DNA of 64,000 nucleotides from Mesomycoplasma ovipneumoniae ATCC 29419. GTDB lineage: Bacteria > Bacillota_I > Bacilli_A > Mycoplasmatales > Metamycoplasmataceae. Positions within the stretch are counted from its first letter, which is position 1. Each line of letters begins with the position of its first letter. Positions 31,345-42,704 of this stretch are shown one piece after another. Where the stretch lies: contig NZ_CP118522.1 of NCBI RefSeq assembly GCF_028885435.1, forward strand, positions 682,001 through 746,000. Direction: 5' to 3'. Position numbers and translations under genes: made by a program. The notes beneath the pieces were generated by a model. That model did not search any database. It was not told where the DNA came from and was given only the letters and a program-made list of their open reading frames with translations.

Positions 31345-31756
31345 TTTTTTCCTTTCTTGGTCTGTTTTTTATTTTTTTGCTTTGAAAAACAAAGAATTTA
31401 AATAAAGCAATAAGATTTTACAGACGCCTTAATTTAAATTTGAAATTACAATATTATACTATTAATTTTTAAATTATTAATGCAAAAGTGCAAAAAAATT
31501 TTATATTTTTGGATTTTGAAAATTTACATGGTATATTTATTGTAAAATCAAAGGAAAAAGTGCAATAATTACTAATAAAATAGTACAAAAATTGATAAAA
31601 GTGGTAAAATCAAGACCATAGATATAAAAACTAGCTGACTGAATTTTTCACTAATTTAGCCACTTTTTAGCTATTTTTATTGGAAAATAACTAAAAAAGT
31701 GGATTAAAAAGAATGTTTTACAATAATTCCTTTTAAAATTGAACCAAGGAGTAAAA
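31345..31756 (+). promoter_or_regulatory. Gap with a leader hairpin before the first DUF3137 gene
   Basis: There is no reading frame here. The stem CCACTTTTTAGCTATTTT ... AAATAACTAAAAAAGTGG at about 31660-31702 precedes the ribosome site AAGGAG. A related hairpin stands before the second DUF3137 gene, so the leader was duplicated together with the gene. It may be an attenuator or an upstream terminator. Confidence 0.5.
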
Positions 31757-32821
31757 ATGAAAATAATAAATGATTATTTTAAATTTGAAGACTATAAAAA
31801 CAAGGCAAAAGAGGAATTTCGGCCTAAATTAGACGACATTATCAAGAAAAAGCATTCAAAGACTCTTGAAAAACTTGCTGGAATACAAAGTGTGGCAAAA
31901 ACACTTAATATTGTCTCGTCAATTTCATTCGTTTTAACTGCGATTGCTATGTTTGTTGCTCTCAATTACGAGCTAGGAATTGGTGGTATCATTTTAGCAG
32001 TTATTCCGGGAATAGTTGCAATTGCTTCTACTTTTTATTTAGGAGTCAAAAAAAGGGAAATTAGGAAAATCACCGATGAAGTTTCAAAAGACGTTCTAGA
32101 AAGTTTTAAGCCAGAAGTTGCTTACAAAGCTGCCTATTCAATTTTAGATAAAGGAATGGATTATTTAGGTTTTAATCACCAACCTAGCAACAACATTCAA
32201 ATTTCAAAAAATGAAATTACCAATCTTACTCCTGTTGAAATAATTGGCTCATCAAAGGCTTGAATTAGTGAAGTTAGACCTCTGAAAGAATTATTGATTG
32301 ATGAAAAATTCCATGTTAGTTTTACAAATGTCCGCTGACAATGAAAAGAATGAAGAAATAAAGAAACTGTGATAAGGGAAAGTTTTACTGGAATTTTAAA
32401 AATTGACACTTCAATTTTAGGTGAAAAGGCATTTGATTTTAAACTTTTAAAACCAAGGGGCTGATTTTCTCAAAATGACAAAATCAAACTTGAAAACGAG
32501 GAATTTAACGAGGTTTTTAATCCGGAATCAAATGACAGATTTAAAATCAGAAAAATGTATACGCCGCTTGCAATGGAACTTTCACTAAAAAGATATTCTG
32601 ACCGTGATGGTGTTAAAGTTAGGGATGTTACCATTGAATCTTCAGGGGATGCGATTTATTTTACTTACAGATGTGACTGAAATTTTATGTATGTTGATTT
32701 TCCAACACATATAAAAACAGCGGACGACTTTATTAATCACATTTTCAAAGATTTTTTGCTCGACACTTACAGTTTGTATTATCTTTTGTGTCTTATTTAC
32801 GTTACTTTGTATTTGGATTAG
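31757..32821 (+). CDS. DUF3137-domain membrane protein, copy 1
   Basis: 354 residues from ATG 31757 (AAGGAGTAAAA). A charged N-terminus precedes two membrane helices (about 52-95, IVSSISFVLTAIAMFVALNY and IGGIILAVIPGIVAIASTFY). The soluble C-terminal domain contains KIKLENEEFNEVFNPESNDR and KMYTPLAMELSLKR, which correspond to the DUF3137 core. In many bacteria DUF3137 genes stand beside lemA, as here. The molecular role is unknown. It is nearly identical to the gene at 33950. Confidence 0.85.
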
Positions 32822-32853
32822 TTAAAAATATGAAGTTTTTGAAAAAAATATGG

Positions 32854-32859
32854 TATAAT
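32854..32859 (+). promoter_or_regulatory. Extended -10 promoter of lemA
   Basis: ATATGGTATAAT has the TGn extension and the perfect TATAAT, 32 bases before the ATG. Confidence 0.6.
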
Positions 32860-32890
32860 TTGTAATTTAATTAATATTTAAAGGAAAAAA

Positions 32891-33538
32891 ATGTCAAATT
32901 TATACAACCCTAAAAATGCTGGAAATATCGAAGGATTTGAGCCTCGAATTGATAATGACTCCAAAAAACCGACTGTTTCAACAGCGGCTAAAGTTGCATT
33001 TTGAACTTTGGGGACTTTATTTTTATTTATTGGTCCAATTTATTACATTTCGCAAAAAAATAATTTTATGCGCCAACAGAATTTAATCAATGAATCAGCA
33101 GGTACAATCGAGGTTCAACTTGAGCAACGTAGTGCAACTTTATTGAAATTAGCTGACCAAGTTCGTTCATATCGTGAATATGAAAAATCAATTTTAAGCG
33201 ATATTACAAGATTACGAAGTTTAAAATCAAACATAGAAAATGCACAAGAAATTGAAAATTTAAACAATTCATTATTTGGTAGACTAATTGCAGTAAGTGA
33301 AAATTACCCTGAATTGCAAGCATCAAAAATTTATCAAGAATTAATTGAGCAAACGTCCTATTTAGAAAGAGAATTAGCGGCTGCAAGAAGACTTTATAAT
33401 AGTAATGTTAATTCTTTTAACACCGAAATTTTTGTCTTTCCTTCTTCAATTGTTGCATCTTCAATGAATTTAACAACCTACCCAATGTTTAGCGCAAGCA
33501 ACCAAAATCGCCAAGATGTATCATTCAAAGATTTTTAA
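32891..33538 (+). CDS. lemA: LemA family protein
   Basis: 215 residues. One N-terminal membrane helix lies at about 38-58 (VAFWTLGTLFLFIGPIYYIS). Two long helices follow, with the family pattern YPELQASKIYQELIEQTSYL and LAAARRLYNSNVNSFN. The C-terminus is short and uncharged. LemA proteins are membrane-anchored helical hairpins of unclear role. The gene is flanked on both sides by DUF3137 copies, a frequent partner. The ATG follows AAAGGAAAAAA. Confidence 0.9.
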
Positions 33539-33949
33539 TTTTTTATTAAAAATCAACCACTGCAAAAAAGCATCCTAAAAACAGACATAATTTCTCAATG
33601 AATTTACAATTCAAACAATATAAAATTTAAAAAACACACTTTTAGACAAATAATATCCTTTTAAATCTAAGAAATATTTGCTTAAATTAATTCTTCAGAT
33701 TTTTTGAGATTATTTGTCTTATTTTTTTATATTAATTTAAGTTGATTAGTCCACTAATTTTTTGTTAGCCAAACTAATAATAAACCGCATTTTAAAAGTC
33801 TAAAAAACTTTAACTTTATAAGTGAAAAAACAAAAAACCTTGTAATTTATAGCATTTTTTAGCTGTTTTTATTTAAAAATAACTAAAAAACCGGACTAAA
33901 AAAGAGTATTTTTATGATAATTCCTTTTAAAATTAACTAAGGAGTAAAA
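33539..33949 (+). terminator. Gap with a long nested hairpin after lemA and a leader hairpin before DUF3137
   Basis: AGACAAATAAT (33644-33654) and ATTATTTGTCT (33709-33719) are perfect partners enclosing a second pair (AAATCT/AGATTT). They are followed by a T-rich run (TATTTTTTTATA), as in a long terminator. At about 33855-33890 there is a second hairpin related to the one at 31660-31702. I see no gene here. Confidence 0.5.
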
Positions 33950-35014
33950 ATGAAAATAATAAGTGATTATTTTAAATTTGAAGACTATAAAAACAAGGCA
34001 AAAGAGGAATTTCGGCCTAAATTAGACGAAATTATCAAGAAAAAACATTCAAAGACTCTTGAAAAACTTGCTGAAATACAAAGAGTGGCAAAAAAACTTG
34101 ATATTGTCTCGTTAATTTCATACATTTTAACTCCGGCTGGTATTTATGTTGCTATCAAATACAAGCTAGTGATTGGTGGCATCATTTTTGCAGTTATTTC
34201 CGGAATAATTGCAATTGCTTCTACTTTTTACTTAGGAATCAAAAAAAGGGAAATTAGGAAAATCACCAATGAAGTTTCAAAAGATCTCATAGATAATTTT
34301 AGACCAGAAGATGCTTACAAAACTGCCTTTTCAATTTTAGATAAAGGAATGGATTATTTAGGTTTTAATGACCAACCTAGCAACAACATTCTAATTTCAA
34401 AAAATGAAATTAGCAATCTTACTCCTGTTCAAATCATTGGCTCATCAAAGGCTTGAATTAGTGAAGTTAGACCTCTGAAAGAATTATTGATTGATGAAAA
34501 ATTCCATGTTAGTTTTACAAATGTCCACTGACAATGAGAAGAAAAAAGAAAAAAAGAAACTGTAACAAAGCAAAGTTTTACTGGAATTTTAAAAATTGAT
34601 ACTTCAATTTTAGGTGAAAAGGCATTTGATTTTAAGCTTTTAAAACCAGGTGGCTGACTTTCTCAAAAAGACAAAATCAAACTTGAAAACGAAGAATTTA
34701 ACAAGGTTTTTAATCCACAATCCAGTGACAGATTGAAAATCCGAAAAATGTATACACCGCTTGCAATGGAACTTTCACTAAAAAGATATTCTGACCGTGA
34801 TGGCGTTAAGGTTTTGGATATTACCATTGAATCTTCAGGAGATGCCATCTATTTTACTTACAAATGCGACTGAAATTTTATGTATGTTGATTTTCCAACA
34901 TCAATAAAAACCCCTGATGACTTTATTAATCACATTTTCAACGATTTTTTGCTTGACACTTACAGTTTGTATTATCTTTTGTGTCTTATTTACGTTACTT
35001 TGTATTTGGATTAG
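33950..35014 (+). CDS. DUF3137-domain membrane protein, copy 2
   Basis: 354 residues, the same length and layout as the 31757 gene. The N-terminal about 50 residues and the whole C-terminal domain are almost identical. The membrane part has diverged most (IVSLISYILTPAGIYVAIKY against IVSSISFVLTAIAMFVALNY). This suggests a recent tandem duplication with gene conversion at the ends. The ATG is 33950, behind CTAAGGAGTAAAA. Confidence 0.85.
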
Positions 35015-35068
35015 TTAAACACATAATATTCTCAAAAAAACCTTGTAATTTATAGCATTTTTTCAATT

Positions 35069-35585
35069 TTTTTGACAAAAGTTAATTACCTATTTTAAAA
35101 CACTGGCAAAAATCAATTTATGGATAAAACAACAAAAATCATAAAAAAATACAACTACTATTTAAACTCAATGCAAATAGAAAACTCGTTTTTATTTAAA
35201 TTGAGCCTAAAAAAAATATATGAAGTTTTGAAAGAACAATAATTAAAAGCCTTAAATTTATAGATTTCTAAACGGTTAAATTTAAGGCATTCCATTATAT
35301 TAAAAACATAATGGATAATTCACATTTTCTGATTTTTTTATGGCAAAAACATAACTAATTCCCCCTTAATTCAATATCAAAATTTATTAATTTATTCTTA
35401 AGTGAGATTTATTATAGCATATTTTTTTCTTAAACCAAACATTTTTTTTTTTTTTTTTGCAGAATGTTAATTTTAAAATAATAAAACTTAATATTTTAGT
35501 GTCAAAAAAAAACGGATTTACGGGTATTTTTGTGAATTTAATTGACTAAAAAGTGAATTTTTGCCATCAAACTGTTAAACTCAGG
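35069..35585 (-). repeat. Dispersed element, copy G (one end missing)
   Basis: It starts inside the element, in the GACAAAAGTTAATTACCTATT region, without the low terminal repeat or terminator hairpin. The stem-loops, mini-ORF (ATG TTT TTG CCA TAA, minus strand), GGGGGAATTAG, poly(T) and the high terminal repeat CATCAAACTGTTAAACTCAGG are present. Confidence 0.8.
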
Positions 35586-35767
35586 CGGTCAAACAGACCA
35601 ATTTTTTCCCGTTTTCTAGTTAGGTTTATACTTACCAAATTTTTTAAAAAAATACACTTAAAAAGCATATAAATTACTAAACTTGTTTTTATAGTGTTTT
35701 TGCTGTTTTAAATTTAATATACTTTATATTTTTAAATTTAATCGCTTTTTAAAATGTAATTTTATGG

Positions 35768-35773
35768 TATAAT
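35768..35773 (+). promoter_or_regulatory. -10 box of efp-tkt
   Basis: ATGGTATAAT is an extended -10 sequence 31 bases before the efp start. The ribosome site TTTAGGAGGCGG follows at 35790-35801. Confidence 0.6.
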
Positions 35774-35804
35774 AGCTATTATTTCAAGTTTAGGAGGCGG
35801 TAAG

Positions 35805-36368
35805 ATGATTAATGTTAATGAATTTCGACCTGGAATCACCTTTGAATTTGAAGGTGAAATTTTTGTCGTAATTTCAGCACAACATTCAAAACAAGGTCGC
35901 GGACAAGCGAACGTAAAAGCAAAAGTTAAAAATCTTCGCTCAGGAGCAACCACTATTAAGACATTTTCAGGTGGTGAAAGAGTTCAAAAAGCTCGTATTG
36001 ACAAAATTACAATGGTTTTTCTATATAATGAAGGTCAAAATAGTGTTTTGATGGATGATTCTACCTATGAGCAAATTAGTATCGATAATGAAAAAATAGC
36101 CTGAGAACTCAATTTTTTATCTGAAGGTGTTAAGGTAAAATTGCGTAAATTTAATGATGAAATTTTAGATATTGAACTTCCGCCAAAAATTGAATTAAAA
36201 GTTGCCTCAACATTTGATGCCGTAAAAGGTAATACAACAACAAATCCAACAAAAAGAGCAACATTAGAAACTGGTTTTGAAATTGATGTTCCTTTATTTA
36301 TTAAAGAAGACGAAATTATCGTTGTCTCAACTGAAGAAGGGAAATACGTTTCAAGAGGAGGACAATAA
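35805..36368 (+). CDS. efp: Translation elongation factor P
   Basis: 187 residues, with all three barrel domains. The N-terminal loop that reaches the peptidyl-transferase centre reads QHSKQGRGQAN. The tip residue is Arg32, where many EF-P proteins have the modified Lys. The C-terminal domain ends with VSTEEGKYVSRGGQ. It relieves ribosome stalling at proline runs. The end of the gene carries the ribosome site (AGAGGAGGACAATAA) of tkt, which begins one base after the stop. Confidence 0.95.
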
Positions 36369-36369
36369 A

Positions 36370-38289
36370 ATGAATAACGACACTAAAATAACTAATGCAG
36401 CAGAATTGGAATCTAAAGAAAAAGTTGATAAATTCAAAAAAAAGTTTAAATATCTTGAAGAATTAAGTGTAAATTCTCTAAGAATTCACAGTAACGAAGC
36501 AATAAATAAAGCAAATTCTGGTCACCCTGGCGTTGCAATTAGTGCTTCAAAAATGATTTATGCACTTTTTCGTGATCATATAAATTTTGACCTCAGTGAT
36601 CCAAACTGAATTAATCGCGACCGTTTTGTTTTGTCTGCCGGTCATGCATCTTCGCTTTATTATGCACTTTTATATAGTTTAGGTTTATTAAAAAAAGAAG
36701 ATCTTGAGAATTTTCGGCAAAAAAATTCAAAAACACCTGGACATCCAGAATACGGTCACACTGTTGGAGTTGAAGCAACAACTGGACCACTTGGCCAAGG
36801 GATTGCAATGGCCGTTGGAATGGCTCTTGCTCAGTCACATTTAAATGCAAAATTCAAAGAAATTAACCACTACACCTATGTAATTTGCGGGGATGGTGAT
36901 CTTCAGGAGGGAATTTCCTATGAGTCACTTTCACTAGCGGGACATTTAAAACTTAAAAATTTCATTGTTTTGTATGACTCAAATGATATTCAACTTGACT
37001 CACCAGTAAGCGTTGTTTTTAGCGAAAATATGAAACAACGAATTGAATCTCAAGGTTTATTTTACCAATTAGTTCCAAAAGATGATGTAAAATTGATCTC
37101 AAAAGCAATTTCGAAGGCAAAAGCTTCCCGAAGACCAAGTTTTATTGAAATCAAAACTGTTATTGGTCAAGGTTCATCTAAACAAAACACTACCGAAGTT
37201 CACGGTGCTCCGCTAGGAGGCGATATTGTTAATTTAAAGAAAAATCTTAAATGAAAACACGAAGAAGATTTTTATCTTGACCCAGAAATTAGCAAACATT
37301 GGCAAAAAACACTTGTAAAAAGAACTCAAGCTAAAAAAGAAGCTTTTAAAATTTCGCCAGAACTTGAAGAATTTTTACAAAAAGGGCAAAATATTAATTT
37401 GGAAATTGATTTAGACCTTCCTAAAAATCAGGCAACCCGGGCAACATCGTCTTTAATTCTTGACTATATTTCCAAAAAAGTTCCTTATTGAATCGGTGGA
37501 TCAGCTGATTTATCAGTTTCAACAAAAGCAAAAGGATCAGATGGTTATTTTAGTGACCAAAATTATCAAGGTCGAAATTTAATGTTTGGTGTTCGCGAAT
37601 TTGCAATGAGTGCAATTGCAAATGGAATTGCCCTTCATTCAGTTTTACGCCCTTTTGTTTCAACATTTTTTGTCTTTGCTGACTATTTAAAGCCTGCCTT
37701 AAGACTCTCATCATTAATGAAATTGCCAGTAACTTACATTTTTACTCACGACTCCTTAATGGTTGGCGAAGATGGACCGACCCACCAGCCAATTGAACAA
37801 CTTGCAATGCTTAGATCAGTTCCTAATTTTGCTGTCTATCGTCCTGGTGATGAAAATGAACTAAAAGGAGCTTACGAACTTGCTCTTGAAAGCAAAGATA
37901 AACCTTGTGCAATAATTTTAACTCGCCAAAATATCAAATCATTTACTGAATCAAAGGATAATTTCAAACTTGGAGCCTACTTAGCTCAAAAAAGTAAATC
38001 AAAATGAGCAATTATTACTACCGGTAGTGAGTTAGGACTGGCAAAAGAAGTCGCTCAAAAGTTAGACCTAAATTTAATATCGCTATCAAATTGACAAAAT
38101 ACACCAATTTGAGATCCAAATTTTGCAATTTCACTTGAATTAGCTTCTACTTTTGGTTGAAAAGCACATGCAAAATATAATTTTGGTCATGATACCTTTG
38201 GAATGTCAGCCCCTGCAGAACACATTCTTGATGAAATTGGCTTTCGAAGTAAGGATCTTGTTGAAAAAATTAAAAAAATTATTGCCTAA
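36370..38289 (+). CDS. tkt: Transketolase
   Basis: 639 residues from ATG 36370. The N-terminal domain has SGHPGVA and the thiamine-diphosphate motif GDGDLQEG...SNDIQLD. The middle Pyr domain has [16 protein letters not shown] and the catalytic-site [19 protein letters not shown]. The C-terminal domain contains [10 protein letters not shown]. It transfers two-carbon units in the non-oxidative pentose phosphate path. It is coupled to efp. Several TGA Trp codons are read through (for example [14 protein letters not shown]). Confidence 0.96.
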
Positions 38290-38305
38290 TTTTTTTAATT
38301 AGCAT

Positions 38306-38460
38306 ATTAATTTTTGACACATTCAAAAAAGTGCGCCAAAATGAAACAATACAAATTCACAGTTAAAGACAAAATTAAATACGTCAAAATTGCTGAATTT
38401 AAAGGGTTAAAAATTCCAATTTTGCATTTTTCATACAAATTTAGACAAATTTAAACATAT
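38306..38460 (+). mobile_element. Remnant of the left end of the 46582 IS3 element
   Basis: CATATTAATTTTTGACACAT and the following MKQYKFTVKDKIKYVKIAE-coding bases (ATG 38341) match the start of the IS3 at 46582-46780. The middle of the matching block is missing (AAATTTAGACAAATTTAAAC then ATATATATGATAAT), and nothing follows. The short frame ends at 38454. The same deletion occurs in the reverse remnant at 60975-61186. Confidence 0.75.
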
Positions 38461-38588
38461 ATATGATAATATTTAATAAGAAAATCAAAGTAGACGGTAA
38501 AAAGTTTACAAGTAGTATTAATTTGATCAGCCTTTTTAATATAATTATAGTATAATTTTATTTAACTACAAATTTAAGGAGGCTTTAA

Positions 38589-39491
38589 ATGCTTAAATTA
38601 TCCAAATTTAAAATTATCCTTGGAATAACAACCTTTACAACAGTTGCTACTTTACCTTTTTTAATATTAAGTATTAATGAAAAAACTGTCGAAAATCATA
38701 AAAATATATCTGACATAACTTTCTCTAAAGCATTAAAATCCGAATCTCTGGAAGTAATTTCAGCTTTAAAACAAAAAAATGCCGAGTCCTTTTCTTCTAC
38801 TAACGAAAATACTGAAGAACGGATTAAGGATTTTTCAAAATTTGAAAAAGATTTTCAAGATTATATCGATGAAGTTTCACAAAACCCGAATTTGAACTTG
38901 GAGAAAATTGCTAAGGAAAAATTACTAAGAGGCGGTGTTACCGCCGATAATATAGAAAAAATATTTGCTTCAAAAAATTCAAAAAATAACAAAATTCAAA
39001 ATCAAGATTTACTTGTTAAGCCTCAATCCTTTTCTTCTAAGAGCGCTACCAATTTAAAAATGAAAGAATTTGCGGATAAACTTTTGCAAGAACACATTAA
39101 GACTGCCGTGCTTGCTGCAGTAAATTACGGTCTTGCAGTGGCTTATGCATTAGCCTGAATATGGCCATCTGTAATACCTAGCACTATTGCAGGCGGGATC
39201 TTAACATGGCTTTCAGTTGAATACAAAAACGCTTATAATTCTCTTGTGTATGACAAAAATTGAGATGCTATTAAAGAAATATATTGACCTGACCTTCTTT
39301 CCAGAGTATCGTCGTATGTTGGTCTTGGATTGACAGGACGAGAAATATGGAAACAAATGGGTAGATTAAGCGAAGTGCAAGTAGCAGCAACCGCTGCCCT
39401 AAAACCGGTAAGATGGGTAAACCCCAAAATTGCAATTGTATTAGCTACAATAGATCTTTTCCAAACAATTATTTCCTTACATAATTCATAA
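38589..39491 (+). CDS. Secreted or membrane-anchored protein heading a four-gene array
   Basis: 300 residues behind AAGGAGGCTTTAA. The N-terminus is a membrane or signal helix (about 8-30, IILGITTFTTVATLPFLILS) without a lipobox. A charged middle follows (FEKDFQDYIDEVSQNP). The C-terminal part has three hydrophobic stretches (AVLAAVNYGLAVAYALAWIW, IPSTIAGGILTWLS and IAIVLATIDLFQTIISL). Its stop is one base before the ATG of the first of three membrane paralogues. The family is unknown. The hydrophobic C-terminus on a secreted protein could be pore-forming, but this is speculation. Confidence 0.75.
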
Positions 39492-39492
39492 A

Positions 39493-40413
39493 ATGAACTT
39501 TTGGTCAAGAGCTGAAAAATTTCTAAATCTTAAAATACCAAGGAAATTTTCAATAATCCCGATTTTATCTAATCTTGTGTATTTTTGACTTTTTTATTAT
39601 TTAGTTTTTCGGTTGAACCCCAACAAGAAAAGAAGACATTATTTTTTTCTTGTTTTACTTTACTTAATAAGTTACCCTTTTCCTTTTTTTGTAATTGTTT
39701 CAGTGCTGAGTTTAAGTCACAATGGTGATTTTTTAAGATTTTTTTATTTGAAAATTTTTAATAAGTATTTTTTAATGCATTTGTTTGAAATAATTACCTA
39801 CTTAATTTTTTACTTCCCGTATTCATATGTTTGTAGTTTTTTACAAAAAATATTCAGTTTTTATTTAACAAAAAAAGTCAAACAAAAATTAGGCGGGCTA
39901 AATCCAGAAAATAAATTCGATTTTTTAACTAACTTTGATTATGATAAATATTATAAATTTACGTGTCAGAGAAAACTTTATGTTCATTATGTTGAACGGC
40001 AAAATTGATATAATCCTGATCAAAATGTTGAAAATATTATTAAGTCAATACACACTTATCACTGACAACATGGCTATGTAGCCAGATATTATTCTCATAT
40101 AATCTTGCAAATTTTTTTGTTTAATTCCGAAAGTTCAGAATTAAAAATTAATCAAAAAAACTGAAAATATTTTTTAATAATCTATTTTATTTTTACAACA
40201 ATACATTTCATATTTTCATGATACTCTATATGACTATTTTGGGGATATTTTCTTTGAAGCAAGCCAAATACTGAAGATCTTTATAAAGAACTTTTTGAAA
40301 GTGGTGTCGTTTTTCTTATAGCATTAATGTTTGCTGGGATGGGGTTTACTTTTATACCTCAACTTTTTTATTATCCAAAGACGTGAGTAACATATCGACT
40401 ATTTGAAAGTTAA
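39493..40413 (+). CDS. Membrane protein, tandem paralogue 1
   Basis: 306 residues. Starts MNFWSRAEKFLNLKIPRKFS. About six hydrophobic segments are present, two near the N-terminus (residues about 20-75), two at 85-125 and two at the C-terminus. A conserved block LNPENKFDFLTNFDYDKYYKF lies between the halves. Several Trp are coded by TGA. It is very similar to the genes at 40525 and 41562. No motif of known function is seen. It is probably co-transcribed with the 38589 gene, as its start lies one base after that stop. Confidence 0.8.
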
Positions 40414-40524
40414 AAATTACTTTAATTGAATTTTAAACACTAAAAAAGGCAAATTATAAATAAATCAATATAGTTTTTAGACTTTTTATATAAATTAGCG
40501 CTACATTATTCAAGGAAATTTAAA

Positions 40525-41448
40525 ATGCATTTTTGATCAACAGTTGAAAAATTTCTAAATCTTAAAATACCAAAAAAAATTTCAATAATTCCGATTTTAT
40601 CTAATCTTGTGTATTTTTGACTTTTTTATTATTTAGTTTTTCGGTTTAACCCCAACAAGCAAAAAAGGCATTATTTTTTTCTTATTTTACTTTACTTGAT
40701 AAGCTACCCTTTTCCTTTTTTTGTGCTTGTTTCAGTACTGAGTTTAAGTCATAATGGTGATTTTTTAAGATTTTTTTATTTGAAAATTTTTAACAAGTAT
40801 TTTTTAGTACATTTGTTTGAAATAATTACTTACTTAATTTTTTATTTCCCATATTCATATGTTTGTAGTTTTTTACAAAAAATATTCCGTTTTTATTTAA
40901 CAAAAAAAGTGAAACAAAAATTAGGTCGACTAAATCCAGAAAATAAATTCGATTTTTTAACTAACTTTGATTATGATAAATATTATAAATTTGCATGTAA
41001 AAGAGAGCTTTATTCACGTTACTTTGAACCACTGAATTGATATAATTCTGATCAAAGTGTTGAAAATATTATTAAGTCAATAAAGAATTATGGATGATAC
41101 CACGAAGGCTATGTAGCCAGATATTATTCTCATATAATGTTGCAAATTTTTTTATTTAATTCTGAAAATTCAGAATTAAAAATCAATCAAAAAAAATGAA
41201 AATATTTTTTGATTATCTATTTTATTTTTACAACAGTACATTTCATATTTTCATGATACTCTATATGACTGTTTTTTGGATATGTTACTTGAAGAGAGAC
41301 AAATACTGAGGATTTTTATAAAGAACTTTTTGAAAGTACTGTTGTTTTTGTTATGCCATTAATGTTTGCTGGGATGGGTTATGTTTTTATTCCTAGACTT
41401 TTTTATTACCCAAAGACATGAGCAACATATTGACTATTTGAAAGCTAA
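40525..41448 (+). CDS. Membrane protein, tandem paralogue 2
   Basis: 307 residues, starts MHFWSTVEKFLNLKIPKKIS behind CAAGGAAATTTAAA. It has the same layout as paralogue 1. Most differences lie in the loop after KYYKF (CKRELYSRYFEPLN against CQRKLYVHYVERQN) and in the C-terminal loop. The leader of about 110 bases (with TTTTATATAAATTA) is nearly the same as that before paralogue 3. Confidence 0.8.
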
Positions 41449-41561
41449 AAATTACTTTAATTGAGTTTTAAGCAACTTAAAAAAGGCAAATTATAAGTAA
41501 ATCAATATAGTTTTTAGACCTTTTATATAAATTAACACTACTTTATTCAAGGAAATTTAAA

Positions 41562-42476
41562 ATGCATTTTTGATCAACAGTTGAAAAATTTCTAAATCTA
41601 AAAATTCCAAAAAAATTTTCAAAAATGCCGTTTTTGACTAATGCTTTGTATTTTAGACTTTTTTCTTTTTTAGTTTTTAAATTTAATCCTAATAAGCAAA
41701 AAAAGCATTATTTTTTACTTGTACTGCTTTACTTGATAAGTTTTTCGTTACCTTTTTTTGTAGTTATTTTAGCATTAATTTTAAGTCCTAATATTGATTT
41801 TTTAAGAGCACCATATCTTAAAATTTTTAATAACTATTTTATTACACTGGTTTTTGAAATAAGCACTTATTTAATTTTTTATATTCCATACACGTATTTT
41901 TGTGGCTTTCTGCAAAAAGTATTCCATTTTTATTTAGCCAAAAAAGTAAAACAAAAATTAGGTAGTCTAAACCCGCAAAATAAATTTGATTTTATAACAG
42001 ACCTTGATTATAATAAATATTATAATTTCGCTGTAGGGCGTGTAACTTACTTTAGATCTGGGGTAAGTAAAACTGATAAAAATGATCCTAACAAAATAAT
42101 AAAAAATATTCTCGCAACATTTGAAAGTAGAGTTAACATATTTATTCCTGGTAGAATTTTTTCTAGATATTATGCCCAAATAGTTTTGCAAGTTTTTTTA
42201 TTTAATAGTCAACATCAAACATTAAAAATTGATGAAAAATACTGAAAAGTTTTTCTTTTTATCCATTTTATATACTTTGTCATTGATTATGGTTTACTTT
42301 TATTCATATTTTGATTAGGCATTGAATTTTTTAGAGCCACTATAATAGTTGATCTTGAATTTAAAAGATTTTTATTGATTTCTTCTTTTCCCCATATTGT
42401 TCAACTTGCTTTTTTAGCAACTGTATATTTTATAAAACCTTTGGGCTATGATGCCATTTTTAAAAGTATGAGCTAA
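41562..42476 (+). CDS. Membrane protein, tandem paralogue 3 (diverged)
   Basis: 304 residues, same start MHFWSTVEKFLNLKIPKKFS and same ribosome site as paralogue 2. The body has diverged clearly (LNPQNKFDFITDLDYNKYYN), and the C-terminal membrane part is different (IDYGLLLFIFWLGIEFFRAT). The extracellular or cytosolic loop is longer. The constant N-terminus with a variable remainder suggests partial gene conversion. The function is unknown. Confidence 0.8.
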
Positions 42477-42704
42477 TGATTCTGAAAACAAGGCGATAAA
42501 TCAGCCATTTTTTATTATTTCTAGTTTAGATCCATTTTATCTTTCAAAATAATTCTTGGACAATTCAAAAAAAGTAAAAAAGTAAGCTGGAAACGCTAAA
42601 AAAGTTAGAAAAATAACCATAAATAATGTATAATAAATAAATAAATTAATAATCGAATTTTCTCTATAATTATCTGATTTATCGAAAAATTGGGAATATT
42701 AAAT

